NCBI RefSeq assembly: GCF_014207845.1 | Contig: NZ_JACHLC010000001.1 | Span: 1,178,001 to 1,242,000 of the forward strand | Direction: 5' to 3' | DNA from: Chryseobacterium shigense | Lineage (GTDB): Bacteria > Bacteroidota > Bacteroidia > Flavobacteriales > Weeksellaceae | DNA length: 64,000 nucleotides | In this document: in pieces, positions 54,935 to 63,321 of the stretch | Numbering within the stretch: the stretch's first letter is position 1 | Layout of the letters: every line of letters begins with the position of its first letter | Translations under genes and position numbers: made by a program | The notes under the pieces: model-generated | The model's database searches: none | What the model was told of the DNA's origin: nothing | What the model saw: the letters and a program-made list of their open reading frames with translations, nothing else

Positions 54935-55050
54935 GTTGATGGTTTTTGGCTGACGGTTGATAGAATTACAAACTAAAAACTGACAACCTACAACCATCAA
55001 CTAACAATAATCATTCATCATTTATCAATCATCATTTATCATTCATCATT
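54935..55050. repeat. Low-complexity ATCATT/CAAC spacer before a PRTRC gene
   Basis: A 116-base gene-free stretch made of short variants of ATCATT, ATCAACT and CAACC with almost no G after 54980. Shorter tracts of the same kind lie at 6881-6914, 29801-29840, 31024-31062, 36323-36355 and 54671-54705, each ending at a start codon. See the finding on G-poor spacers. Confidence 0.55.
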
Positions 55051-55061
55051 TATGAAAAACT

Positions 55062-55238
55062 ATGCAACACAAGATTATATTGGGAAAAATAAGCGTTCTC
55101 GAAGAAAAAGAACAACAACGATTACACCAACAATTGGGCGAGTTTTCACAATGGCTTCAAAAACCAAAGACAGCGAACGAAATACGGAAAGACAAACTAA
55201 AATCCTTACCCATTGCAATGCTTCCAATGGTTTTCTAA
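55062..55238 (+). CDS. Short coding frame overprinted by a longer open frame
   Basis: A 58-residue frame from the ATG at 55062: MQHKIILGKISVLEEKEQQR, then LGEFSQWLQKPKTANEIRKD, ending LPMVF. Its composition (amphipathic, Lys/Glu/Gln-rich) looks coding. The longer frame that covers it from 55052 reads Thr/Arg-rich and looks like a shadow here. It lies between PRTRC C and the probable F gene, after a 120-base low-complexity ATCATT spacer. Confidence 0.5.
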   Translation: MQHKIILGKISVLEEKEQQRLHQQLGEFSQWLQKPKTANEIRKDKLKSLPIAMLPMVF

Positions 55239-55294
55239 AATGGAGATTTCTGCCAAAGCAGGAAGAAATACCAACAATACAAGATTGCAAAGAA

Positions 55295-56221
55295 ATGGAA
55301 AAAACGGAGAGGGATTTTTATAAGTCCCTTTCAAATTTTGCTAAACATTACAATGTTGAGCTAATTTCAACTCAAGAATTTGAGTTTCCATATAATATTT
55401 CTTTGGCAATGTGGGATTTAGAAAACAAAATGAAGCAGACAAAAGAAGATTGGAATAGTTTCAAACTCATTCGTAATGATAAGAATATTCATTTTGCGAA
55501 AGAGGAAAAATACGGTACAGGAACATCTCTTTATTATATTCCCATTGTACCGTTATTCCAAATGCTTAACGATAAAAAGCATAGAAACAACGCCCAACTA
55601 TTGCTTTCAGTTTGCAGTTATCTGTATCTGATTGCAGACATTCCTTATTACAGACAGCAAGACAGTTATCTGTATTGGATATACGAAATGCAGGAAGATT
55701 GGATAGAACAAGGCGATGAAGCGGAAGAAGATTTGCAGGAGTTTAGACGTGAATTTAAAATCTCAAAAATCATAGGAGATAAAGTAGAAAAAAAATTAGG
55801 TAACCCTAAAAATTTGGAAGTATTTGAACAGCGATTGGGAGATTTCAAAATCCGAAATACCTTTGACCACGACTGCTACGAATTGGCTTCCGTTGCTTTT
55901 ACCCTTTATTCTGAATATCCGAAAACAACCGTTTTCCGAAACAAACCAACTCCCGAACTAGACCCTTACAATGATGATTACGGCAATAAAGCCATTGGAA
56001 TGGATATGTATATTTCATTCGTTGCCGATACCAAAGGTTGTTTGTATAGCAATATTGAAGAAAGCATTAATGCAGAGTTCAATGAATACGGAAGTATCGA
56101 AGAACCTACGGTTTACACACTCATTAACGGAACTGCAATTTCAAAAGCCAATTTTGATTTTGAAAACCGCTTGTTTACCCTAATGGAAAACCTGTATAAA
56201 GTATTAACATTAACCCATTAA
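55295..56221 (+). CDS. Probable PRTRC system protein F
   Basis: A 308-residue soluble protein from the ATG at 55295 (MEKTERDFYKSLSNFAKHYN). The frame is open back to 55052, but the extra 81 residues look non-coding and overlap a better short frame. It contains LLLSVCSYLYLIADIPYY and acidic stretches, and sits between PRTRC C and B, the place where protein F occurs in other cassettes. The F label rests on position and size. Confidence 0.65.
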   Translation: MEKTERDFYKSLSNFAKHYNVELISTQEFEFPYNISLAMWDLENKMKQTKEDWNSFKLIRNDKNIHFAKEEKYGTGTSLYYIPIVPLFQMLNDKKHRNNAQLLLSVCSYLYLIADIPYYRQQDSYLYWIYEMQEDWIEQGDEAEEDLQEFRREFKISKIIGDKVEKKLGNPKNLEVFEQRLGDFKIRNTFDHDCYELASVAFTLYSEYPKTTVFRNKPTPELDPYNDDYGNKAIGMDMYISFVADTKGCLYSNIEESINAEFNEYGSIEEPTVYTLINGTAISKANFDFENRLFTLMENLYKVLTLTH

Positions 56222-56232
56222 CTCATAAAAAA

Positions 56233-56958
56233 ATGAACGATATAATAGACATCGCCAAAGAATTCGGAACATTATATGAGCCAAAATCAGCACTTATTTT
56301 TTATGAATCTTTAGATAGCAATAAAACGATGTATGTAGAGCATTTTGATATGGACAGAAACGGAAATCCAATCAACGCCCATCCTTTGACCGTAAACGAA
56401 GCCAAAGAATTGGCAAAATCATTAAATACTGACGAAGAAAAGGACAAAACTTTTTTACAATCGAAAGGGATTTTACCAACCTATATTCTGAATATCAATC
56501 CTAGTCAAAACGGTTCTGTACTTTGGCATTCTCCATCACAAGAAAGGCAGATGTACTTTGTAAAAAATTTGGAAATACCCAACGGAAAAGCAAAAATTCC
56601 TGCATTACTTTGGCTTGCCAGTAAAGAGCGTCTTTCCGTTTTTGCTTTGGCAAATGATAAAAGACCAACCGAAAAAACACTATTGTATTACGCACCTTTT
56701 TTCAATGTGTATGAGGACGGAGCAGTCTGTATGGGAACAGTCAATATCCATATCAAAAATTCGGCTTCTGTAGAAGAATTTACCAACGCTTGGGAAGATT
56801 ACTTTTTCAATTCTTATTTCAGTCATTTATTGGACAATTATAATCCGATAAAAGGAAATTGCGTAAACCTTTGGGAAAAATTAATAGAAACAGGCGAAAC
56901 TTTTCCTGTGGGAGTATTGAAAAAAAATGGTAAAACCCTTAAAAATGTATTGCGATGA
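56233..56958 (+). CDS. PRTRC system protein B
   Basis: A 241-residue protein matching PRTRC protein B: LPTYILNINPSQNGSVLWHS, IPALLWLASKERLSVFAL, and the C-terminal CVNLWEKLIETGETFPVGVL. It overlaps the ThiF gene by 4 bases (ATGA), as is usual for this pair. Confidence 0.82.
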   Translation: MNDIIDIAKEFGTLYEPKSALIFYESLDSNKTMYVEHFDMDRNGNPINAHPLTVNEAKELAKSLNTDEEKDKTFLQSKGILPTYILNINPSQNGSVLWHSPSQERQMYFVKNLEIPNGKAKIPALLWLASKERLSVFALANDKRPTEKTLLYYAPFFNVYEDGAVCMGTVNIHIKNSASVEEFTNAWEDYFFNSYFSHLLDNYNPIKGNCVNLWEKLIETGETFPVGVLKKNGKTLKNVLR

Positions 56959-57779
56959 ATAGCAAAATAATACTAAATCAAGAAATAAAATCGAAAGTCC
57001 ATTTTACTGATGGTGAGTTAATCAGTCCGACCAATCCGATTTCGGTAAATCTAATCGGAGCAGGCGGAACAGGTTCTCAAATGCTTACTGCATTGGCAAG
57101 GATGAACCATGCATTGACGGAACTTAATCACGCAGGTTTATCCGTAAGATTGTGGGATGATGATCTAATTACCGAAGCCAATTTAGGCAGACAGCTATTT
57201 GCGGAATGCGAATTGGGATTGTACAAATCCGTTGCATTAAGTAATCGTATCAACCGATTTTTCGGCACGAATTGGAAAGCTGAAACTGTAAGATTTGAAA
57301 AAGACCGTTTTGACAGATTGCCCGAAAACGCAAAAGCAACCATTACGATTACCTGCGTTGACAATGTACAGGCGAGATTTGGTATTGCTGAAATTCTGAA
57401 AGAAAAAGTTAATTTCGGAAGTTATCGGGACGAACCAAAATATTGGATGGATTTTGGAAACGGTCAATACACAGGACAGGTGTTTTTATCAACGGTCGGA
57501 GTAATCCGACAACCCAAATCCGAGAAATACGAAACAGTGGGAAATCTTCCTTTTGTTACGGATGAATTTGGAGAGTTACTCAAACAATCTGAAACCGAAG
57601 ATGATACGCCAAGTTGCAGTGTAGCCGAAGCACTCGAAAAGCAGGATTTGTACATTAATTCGGTTTTGGCACAAATGGGAAGTTCATTAATTTGGAATTT
57701 ATTCCGCAACGGATTGACCGAAAATAGAGGTTTTTTCCTTAATCTGAAAAATTTCCATTCACAGCCTATTAAGTTATAA
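56955..57779 (+). CDS. PRTRC system ThiF/E1-family protein
   Basis: A 274-residue E1-like adenylation protein. The nucleotide-binding loop NLIGAGGTGSQML is near residue 36, followed by LWDDDLITEANLGRQLF and CVDNVQARF, as in ThiF/MoeB. A Cys near residue 222 (PSCSVAEAL) is where E1 enzymes may form a thioester. The substrate is unknown. It is the last gene of module 1 and is followed by element B. ParB, A and D of the full PRTRC set are not in this window. Confidence 0.87.
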   Translation: MNSKIILNQEIKSKVHFTDGELISPTNPISVNLIGAGGTGSQMLTALARMNHALTELNHAGLSVRLWDDDLITEANLGRQLFAECELGLYKSVALSNRINRFFGTNWKAETVRFEKDRFDRLPENAKATITITCVDNVQARFGIAEILKEKVNFGSYRDEPKYWMDFGNGQYTGQVFLSTVGVIRQPKSEKYETVGNLPFVTDEFGELLKQSETEDDTPSCSVAEALEKQDLYINSVLAQMGSSLIWNLFRNGLTENRGFFLNLKNFHSQPIKL

Positions 57780-57826
57780 TTTGAATAAGTTTTGTCACCT
57801 TATAGACCCCATAAATTGCGGCAGGT

Positions 57827-57950
57827 GGCAAAAATGCAATTCCTCTCTGCGGTCGGAATCGCATTTTTGCAGTTGAAAGCGGATGCAACCCCATTTAAAA
57901 ACATTGCCATTGATTTTTACCAGCAAATGTTTTGAAAAAAGGTTGCGAAG
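57827..57950. repeat. Structured element B, copy 1
   Basis: A perfect 10-bp stem GCAAAAATGC (57828-57837) / GCATTTTTGC (57861-57870), with an inner ATTCC/GGAAT extension, is followed by GCAACC (57885-57890) pairing with GGTTGC (57941-57946). The whole unit recurs at 59510-59626 with changed loops but the same stems. It lies 47 bases after the ThiF stop. It may act as a 3' processing or termination structure or be a small RNA. Confidence 0.75.
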
Positions 57951-58003
57951 TTTTTTTAATTCTTTGAATTTTAAGATGAATTGAAAAAGATGAAATACAG
58001 AAA

Positions 58004-58543
58004 TTAATTCCAACTTACTTTTAAGTCTTTAAACTCTAAATTTGACCTTATTTTTTCAAACGAATTCCTGTCTGGCTGTGATGTCGTTTTGAATCTAAAC
58101 ATTTTTATAAACATTGGTTCGCCCTGTATATCTTTAAATGAAAAAGTAATTTTTACAGGAATATTTTTGGCTAACTGCGGAAAGGTTTTGCTAGATTTAG
58201 AGAAATCAATTTTATATTCATTTCCTTCAATATCTATAGCAAATATATCTTCGATAGTCATTTTTTTATTCTCATCTTTAGATTCGATCAGAAATATAAT
58301 TTCGATATTTTTTCCGACTTTGTTCCCTGTTACTTTCGTTATTTTAAAAGTCGAATTTTCTTTTTCTGTTTCGAGTATCGGTTTGTTAATATCAAGCACT
58401 TTTTTCAAATATTCATTTTCTGAAACCAAAACTTTGTTTGTTGATTGCAAAGCTTCATTTTCTTTTTTCAAAGCATCACAATTCGTTTGACTGTATCCAA
58501 ATGTTGCAAATAATAGTGCTGATAAAAATAAAAATCTTGTCAT
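58004..58543 (-). CDS. Exported protein with short coiled coil, unknown
   Basis: A 179-residue exported protein: signal peptide ending FGYSQ, a heptad-like KKENEALQSTNKVLVSENEY stretch, then a beta-rich domain (FKITKVTGNKVGKNIEIIF). It runs against its neighbours, between module 1 and module 2. No family is recognised; the domain resembles small extracytoplasmic immunoglobulin-like folds in pattern only. Confidence 0.65.
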   Translation of the reverse strand: MTRFLFLSALLFATFGYSQTNCDALKKENEALQSTNKVLVSENEYLKKVLDINKPILETEKENSTFKITKVTGNKVGKNIEIIFLIESKDENKKMTIEDIFAIDIEGNEYKIDFSKSSKTFPQLAKNIPVKITFSFKDIQGEPMFIKMFRFKTTSQPDRNSFEKIRSNLEFKDLKVSWN

Positions 58544-58695
58544 ATCTCTATATTAAATCCTTTGTTTAGGGTATTCAAATTTACAAATAAAATTGGTTTT
58601 TATCAATTGATTGAATTCGAAAATACTGTTTTAACATTCCTTTTACCTGACAGTCAGTACGTTTTCAGTATGCAAAAGTATAAATCCCATTTCTG

Positions 58696-58793
58696 CTCAA
58701 AAAAATATTTTTGGGTTTCTACAAAAATTCTTTCCGCTTAGCTCCAACAATTTTTCCAGACACTCCTAAATCTTTCAGACAAAAAGATTTCAA
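58696..58793. repeat. Leader repeat A, copy 2
   Basis: The second 98-nt copy, about 94 percent identical to 51741-51838 by hand count, with no length change. It lies in a 407-base gap with no gene, upstream of the motif at 58894-58905 and of the gene at 58951. Flanking sequence outside the block is not alike in the two places. Confidence 0.75.
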
Positions 58794-58893
58794 TGCCTTC
58801 ATTACAATGCTTCCATTTCGGTTTTGGCTGAAACGGAATTTCTATCGTCAAAAAGCAATGAAAAACGACAAGTTGCTCAGATAAAAACAAAGT

Positions 58894-58905
58894 GTTCTTT
58901 GATAT
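58894..58905 (+). promoter_or_regulatory. GTTCTTTGATAT motif, second copy
   Basis: It differs at one position from the motif at 51965-51976 and stands 45 bases before the ATG of the DUF6876-like gene. The following bases are A-rich in both copies. Confidence 0.5.
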
Positions 58906-58950
58906 TTCAGAAAACAATAAAACAATAGTAACAATTTTAAAAATTTAATT

Positions 58951-59310
58951 ATGAAAAATCCAAACATTTCAGCAAATGAATTCTACAATGATTTTATAGG
59001 TACAGAAACATACTACAAGTATCTTTTAGGACTACTGCTAACTGATGGTGTAAAAACCGTTGCTGATGAAGAACATTGTTATTGGTTTCTTGACTGCATT
59101 GCATCTTATCAGTTTAAAGAAAAATTTAAGCAGGAAGAATTTCAGGTCTGGAAAATCGAACGAGTTGAAGACTCTAGATTTAGGCTTTCTGCAACAAGCG
59201 GAAATAATAAAGTCTTAATTACACAGGATATTGAGTATTCCGATTTCTTTTTTAATGAACTAACCATTTGGAAAGAAAGTAATGTGCTACTGCTTCCGAG
59301 CGAACATTAA
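58951..59310 (+). CDS. DUF6876-like protein
   Basis: A 119-residue soluble protein: ANEFYNDFIGTETYYKYLLG, then GVKTVADEEHCYWFLDCIAS and FQVWKIERVEDSRFRLSAT. This pattern is that of small DUF6876-type proteins found on Bacteroidota mobile elements; function unknown. It is the only gene of module 2, bracketed by leader repeat A and element B. Confidence 0.68.
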   Translation: MKNPNISANEFYNDFIGTETYYKYLLGLLLTDGVKTVADEEHCYWFLDCIASYQFKEKFKQEEFQVWKIERVEDSRFRLSATSGNNKVLITQDIEYSDFFFNELTIWKESNVLLLPSEH

Positions 59311-59509
59311 AACAATTAGACCTCACGATGTATAGGCAATCGTATTTTTTTACCTTTAAAAATGTATTACAATGGAAATTTACTCAATTATTTATGTAAG
59401 AAAGCCTTGAAAAATGGAAAAGGAGGTCAATGTAAAGCACTCGGAAATAAATTCAAGAGTGCTTTTTTGTATTTTCTATGCTCAAAATTTTTTAAGGAAA
59501 ATGTAGGTT

Positions 59510-59626
59510 GGCAAAAATGCAATTCCTTCCTTTGGTCGGAAACGCATTTTTGCATCAAACGGAGCAACCCCATTTCTAAAACATTCCTTTCTGTAGCTTA
59601 CCTTTTTTTGAAAAGAGGTTGCGAAG
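59510..59626. repeat. Structured element B, copy 2
   Basis: Stem GCAAAAATGC (59511-59520) / GCATTTTTGC (59544-59553), inner TTCC/GGAA pairing, then GCAACC (59564-59569) / GGTTGC (59617-59622). It corresponds part by part to 57827-57950; loops and spacers differ. It lies in a 397-base gap between two converging genes. A spurious open frame (59362-59667) crosses it. Confidence 0.75.
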
Positions 59627-59707
59627 ATGATTTTATCGAAATTGATGACCAATTATCCATAAGTTGATTAATGCTACAAAGTATAGTCTTGTATTTTTAC
59701 TTGTCTA

Positions 59708-60442
59708 TTAATCAAAATTTGATTTCGGACGTTTTATAGTTGGCAAAGAAATCTTTTGGAAAGCAGCACTGCTTGATTGTAATTCACTTTGAAGAAATGG
59801 CATTGCGTTTTTTATGGAAGACTTCCAGTTCGTTATCGGTTTGTCGTAACCGTTTTTCCATTCGTTTCCGAGCCAACTGTCATATTTTTCTTTAATAAGA
59901 ATATCTAATTCGGGAACATAGTTGTCCAGTGTTTTCGCATACTGCGTAAATTCTTCCAACAAAGGAATATTTCCTGAAACCTGAATAAGTGTTTTAGCTG
60001 GAATTTCCAGTTGATTATCTGCAGATAAATTTTGATTTTTTGGAGCTTCAATTTTCTGTGAAGACTTTTCTGTGGTTTTATTTTTTTTCGAAATTATCTT
60101 TTGACTACTTTTAGTAGTCGAATCTCCTTTGTCGGTTTCAGGTTTTGCAAATACAGATAACGCAGGTGAATATTCCAAAAGAATTTTGTAATGTCCCGGA
60201 AGTCCGTTTTTGGACTGATACTGAATCATTCCCAGAGTAACCAATTTTTGGCGCAATGCAATAATCGTAGGTCTTGTGATTTTCAGCCCTTCACAAATTT
60301 CAGTATCCGAAAGATTGAAATCATTTTTTTCGTTTTTTTTCCATATTTCAACCAAAAAAAAATAGAGGGCAACCGCAACAGCTCCCAACGGTTCTTTTTC
60401 GTTGTATTCCCAAAACTGCATAATTAATCCCGACTCATTCAT
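59708..60442 (-). CDS. Winged-helix protein, replication or control factor
   Basis: A 244-residue protein. Residues 40-90 form a helix-turn-helix (LSDTEICEGLKITRPTIIAL, then TLGMIQYQ and a PGHYKI wing). A Ser/Lys-rich linker follows, and the C-terminal part YDSWLGNEWKNGYDKPITNW resembles the DnaD-type motif used in replication restart. It overlaps the DUF3853 gene by 4 bases on the - strand, inside the replication block. Likely a DNA-binding replication accessory factor; tentative. Confidence 0.68.
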   Translation of the reverse strand: MNESGLIMQFWEYNEKEPLGAVAVALYFFLVEIWKKNEKNDFNLSDTEICEGLKITRPTIIALRQKLVTLGMIQYQSKNGLPGHYKILLEYSPALSVFAKPETDKGDSTTKSSQKIISKKNKTTEKSSQKIEAPKNQNLSADNQLEIPAKTLIQVSGNIPLLEEFTQYAKTLDNYVPELDILIKEKYDSWLGNEWKNGYDKPITNWKSSIKNAMPFLQSELQSSSAAFQKISLPTIKRPKSNFD

Positions 60443-60693
60443 TTTTTATGCAAAGCCATCAATTCCATTGCTTTATCTTTATCGATGATTATTAGATGTC
60501 CGTTTTGAATAATGGCATCATCCAATATTCCGCTGGATTTGATTTCCGCTGCTTTCGAGCGGGAACATCCAAGCGTTTTGGCTAAACCTTTAAGTCCATA
60601 TTCGTACTTTTTTTCTGGAACATTGTTTTTTTGTAAATCCAGAAATTCCTCGACAGTCAACTGAAGTAATGGCTTTTTAGGATCTATATTCAT
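60439..60693 (-). CDS. DUF3853-family small DNA-binding-like protein
   Basis: An 84-residue protein: LQLTVEEFLDLQKN, GLKGLAKTLGCSRSKAAEIK and GHLIIIDKDKAMELM. This is the DUF3853 pattern, an excisionase-like HTH family found beside primases of Bacteroidota conjugative elements. It lies between the primase and winged-helix genes. Confidence 0.78.
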   Translation of the reverse strand: MNIDPKKPLLQLTVEEFLDLQKNNVPEKKYEYGLKGLAKTLGCSRSKAAEIKSSGILDDAIIQNGHLIIIDKDKAMELMALHKK

Positions 60694-60763
60694 ATTGTTG
60701 GGGTTTTCTTGATTTCAGTTATTATCTAGGAATTTAGGTGTTTGGATCAATAGTGTTTGAATC

Positions 60764-62800
60764 TTATTTTTTGAGCTCATAACTATTTTCAGCATCTTTA
60801 ACAATCAATCCTTTCTCACGCATAAATTTTATATAACTCTTTGCCGTTCGGTCTTTGACTGCCATCATACTTTGAAGTTTCTCACATAATCCAGCATAGG
60901 TATAACGCTTTTGTTGCGAAAATAGATTTCGGGCAATATTTGCCAGTTCTATCTCTTTGCGTTTCTCTTTTTCTTCCTTGGTTTTTTCCCCGACAAAAAC
61001 GTGCATTCCTTTTTCCTTATCCCAAGAAAATTGAATAAGCGGAACATCCAATGGGCTTCCGTCTCTTACTTTCAATGCTTTTACCACAGATATTTGGGGA
61101 TCGTCATCTTTCTCGATGGATAAAATAGCGGCTGCTTTTCTCTGGAGTTCGCTTCCAAGATGTCCCCGAAGTTTTAGTCCGTTGGGTGTAAAGTGCAGTA
61201 CACCGACAATGCAGGTTTTGTATATTCCTGCCATACGGTAGAGCTCGTCAATTAAGGCAACACTCTCTGCTTCATCATTGGCACATCGTATCAAATCGGC
61301 AATTCCGTCTATCACGACCATATGAATTCCTGAAAATTGGTAGTAAAATTTATCCATACTCTGTAATATTGCCTGCATCCTTTCTTTTCGTGACATCCCT
61401 GCCAAACAGTAGGCTTTGAAATAGTTAGGCATACTTTCTCTTCCAGATCGTTTCAGAATACCTGAAATGTTTTTGTACAGTTGATTTTCGGATTGTTCGG
61501 TATCGTAAAGCAAAACGGCTTTACCTTCGTTATTAGGTAAAATATGGGTTCCTAAAGTATCTATATGGTCGCCCTGACATAATGTTCCGGCAATCAGGCT
61601 TCCTACATAATTACTTTTTCCGGTTCCTTCACCGCCTGTTAGTCCCATTAAATTTCCTTGTGTCCCTAAAGGAACATCATTAATAGAAATCAAGGTTTGT
61701 GATTGTAATGGAGGCTGACTAAAGTCGATTTCGCAAGGTTTTAGTATCGCCATAGTTTCATTGTATAATTGGTCTAAAAATTCAAGAAATAATTGGTTAA
61801 AGTCATTTTTGGCATTTCCCATTCTGAAAAAATCGGAAATATCCTTTTCCTGTTTAGTTCCTGAAAGAGGTAGGATCAAACGATTTACTCCGAAACCAGA
61901 CAATTGCTTCTGATGTTTGAGCGAAGCCTCCAACCCCGTTTTGTCCACATCATACAAAATCAGAATGTGTTTGAAACGATAGGAAAGTTTTTTAATCAGA
62001 CTTTCTGATATCGAACTGGTTTCACTGTTGAAGCAAATCGCATAGAATCCTTTGGAAGCTAATGAGAGTACATCTTTTTCTCCTCCCGTAATAAACAGGG
62101 TGTTTCCTTTGGCAGGCAATTGTTCTAATCCAAAACAATAGGATTCAGGCAGATTTCCACCGTACAGGAAACGGATTTGGGAAAAAGGACGGTAAATTTT
62201 AACATACTTTTTGCCAAAATACCCAAACATAGGCTCTTCAACTGAAGATTGTATGGTAAAAGGTTTTGAGTCTTTATTTTCACTTGTAAATTCATCTAAT
62301 GAAACCACTTTGTACAGTTTCAGAATTTCACGAGTAATGCCATATTGTTTCCAAAACTCAATTTCTTTCAGTGTAAAGCTGCGTTCAAATACGGTGTAAG
62401 GTTTAGGATGATACGCCAGTTCTTTCACTGAATTTTCATTTACATTATTTGCTTTTGCTCTTAAAGAACTTCTATCTTGAGGCAATGCATAATTATTTTC
62501 CAATCCCAAATTCATTTCTTCATTGATCTGTTTCAGGATTTCTGTAAAATCCTTATTACAGTCTAGGTTTTTTATTTTTCCTACCAATGAAAAACAATCT
62601 CCGTCATAATCAGGATTACCAAAATCCTTTATACGATACATATCGCTTCTCCGGTCAAAGTAGATGTTGCACGATGCTTTGGTATCGTCATAAAATGGAT
62701 TTTTGAATTTTCTGCCCACACGCCAATCTCCGGGAAGGAAGTGTTTGAAAACATCTAGTCCGTCACGGGTGCTACTGAGTACCTTGTTTTTGTCTAACAT
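60764..62800 (-). CDS. Toprim primase / RecA-like ATPase, element replication protein
   Basis: A 678-residue protein. The N-terminal 120 residues resemble a primase DNA-binding module. The Toprim domain is intact, with TGGEKDVLSLASKGF near residue 236 and LYDVDKTG near 282. The RecA/RepA-like ATPase has Walker A GGEGTGKSN near 388 and Walker B MVVIDGIADLI near 493. A winged-helix-like tail closes the protein (YTYAGLCEKLQSMM). It would prime and unwind DNA for replication of the excised element. It overlaps the HTH gene by 29 bases. Confidence 0.87.
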   Translation of the reverse strand: MLDKNKVLSSTRDGLDVFKHFLPGDWRVGRKFKNPFYDDTKASCNIYFDRRSDMYRIKDFGNPDYDGDCFSLVGKIKNLDCNKDFTEILKQINEEMNLGLENNYALPQDRSSLRAKANNVNENSVKELAYHPKPYTVFERSFTLKEIEFWKQYGITREILKLYKVVSLDEFTSENKDSKPFTIQSSVEEPMFGYFGKKYVKIYRPFSQIRFLYGGNLPESYCFGLEQLPAKGNTLFITGGEKDVLSLASKGFYAICFNSETSSISESLIKKLSYRFKHILILYDVDKTGLEASLKHQKQLSGFGVNRLILPLSGTKQEKDISDFFRMGNAKNDFNQLFLEFLDQLYNETMAILKPCEIDFSQPPLQSQTLISINDVPLGTQGNLMGLTGGEGTGKSNYVGSLIAGTLCQGDHIDTLGTHILPNNEGKAVLLYDTEQSENQLYKNISGILKRSGRESMPNYFKAYCLAGMSRKERMQAILQSMDKFYYQFSGIHMVVIDGIADLIRCANDEAESVALIDELYRMAGIYKTCIVGVLHFTPNGLKLRGHLGSELQRKAAAILSIEKDDDPQISVVKALKVRDGSPLDVPLIQFSWDKEKGMHVFVGEKTKEEKEKRKEIELANIARNLFSQQKRYTYAGLCEKLQSMMAVKDRTAKSYIKFMREKGLIVKDAENSYELKK

Positions 62801-63116
62801 TCTTTTGGTGGTTTAAGATCAGATTTTGTAAACAGTCTTCACTCCGACGGATTAGGTTTTCCTCCATCATTCTTTTAATTTCACTGATTTTGTAGTAATT
62901 TTTCCCTCTAATACGGGAATAGTTAATTTTATTTTCACTGCGTAGTCTTTGCAGAGTTCGGTCACTAATCTTCAAAAAGGTACATACCTCATAGCTGTCT
63001 ACCCAACTGTCTTCTTCATCTTGTATGTTTTGCTGGGAAATAACATAATCGAAGATTGTGTCTACTTTTGACATCAAGTTTTTAAAAGCTTGTGATTCAA
63101 TAGTGATTACTTCCAT
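62772..63116 (-). CDS. Excisionase-like helix-turn-helix protein
   Basis: A 114-residue protein from the ATG at 63116 (the frame continues to a TTG at 63134). The C-terminal half is a MerR/excisionase-type HTH: EVCTFLKISDRTLQRLRSEN, then YYKISEIKRMMEE. Such proteins bend DNA for excision or control the replication block they head. No integrase gene is next to it, which is unusual. A good promoter lies directly upstream. Confidence 0.8.
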   Translation of the reverse strand: MEVITIESQAFKNLMSKVDTIFDYVISQQNIQDEEDSWVDSYEVCTFLKISDRTLQRLRSENKINYSRIRGKNYYKISEIKRMMEENLIRRSEDCLQNLILNHQKNVRQKQGTQ

Positions 63117-63138
63117 TAGTTTCTTTATTTTCAACTCG

Positions 63139-63171
63139 CAAAATTAATGGCTGTGGTTATGCAATGCCAAA
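63139..63171 (-). promoter_or_regulatory. Promoter of the HTH-primase operon
   Basis: On the - strand, TTTG (63171-63168) and TAATTTTG (63146-63139) are separated by 21 bases, matching the Bacteroidota consensus. The start point would be near 63132, just before the ATG at 63116. Confidence 0.65.
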
Positions 63172-63321
63172 TTGTGAGGTGGTCAATAACAGACAAGAAG
63201 AAGACAATAACGGACTATGTGGGGGATATCAGAATATAAGCCCAAAAAATAGATTTAAGCTAACATCAGCAAAAAAATAAAGAGAGTTTTTGAGATAATT
63301 AGATTATGGCTCATTAGGGCA

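Noticed and set aside
55052..55294. N-terminal extension of the probable PRTRC F gene
   Set aside because: Thr/Arg-rich, unlike the rest of the protein, and overlapping a more coding-like 58-residue frame; the ATG at 55295 is a sufficient start.
59362..59667. 101-codon + frame between the DUF6876-like gene and the winged-helix gene
   Set aside because: It runs through structured element B, copy 2; the other copy of B has no matching open frame, so the protein is not conserved.
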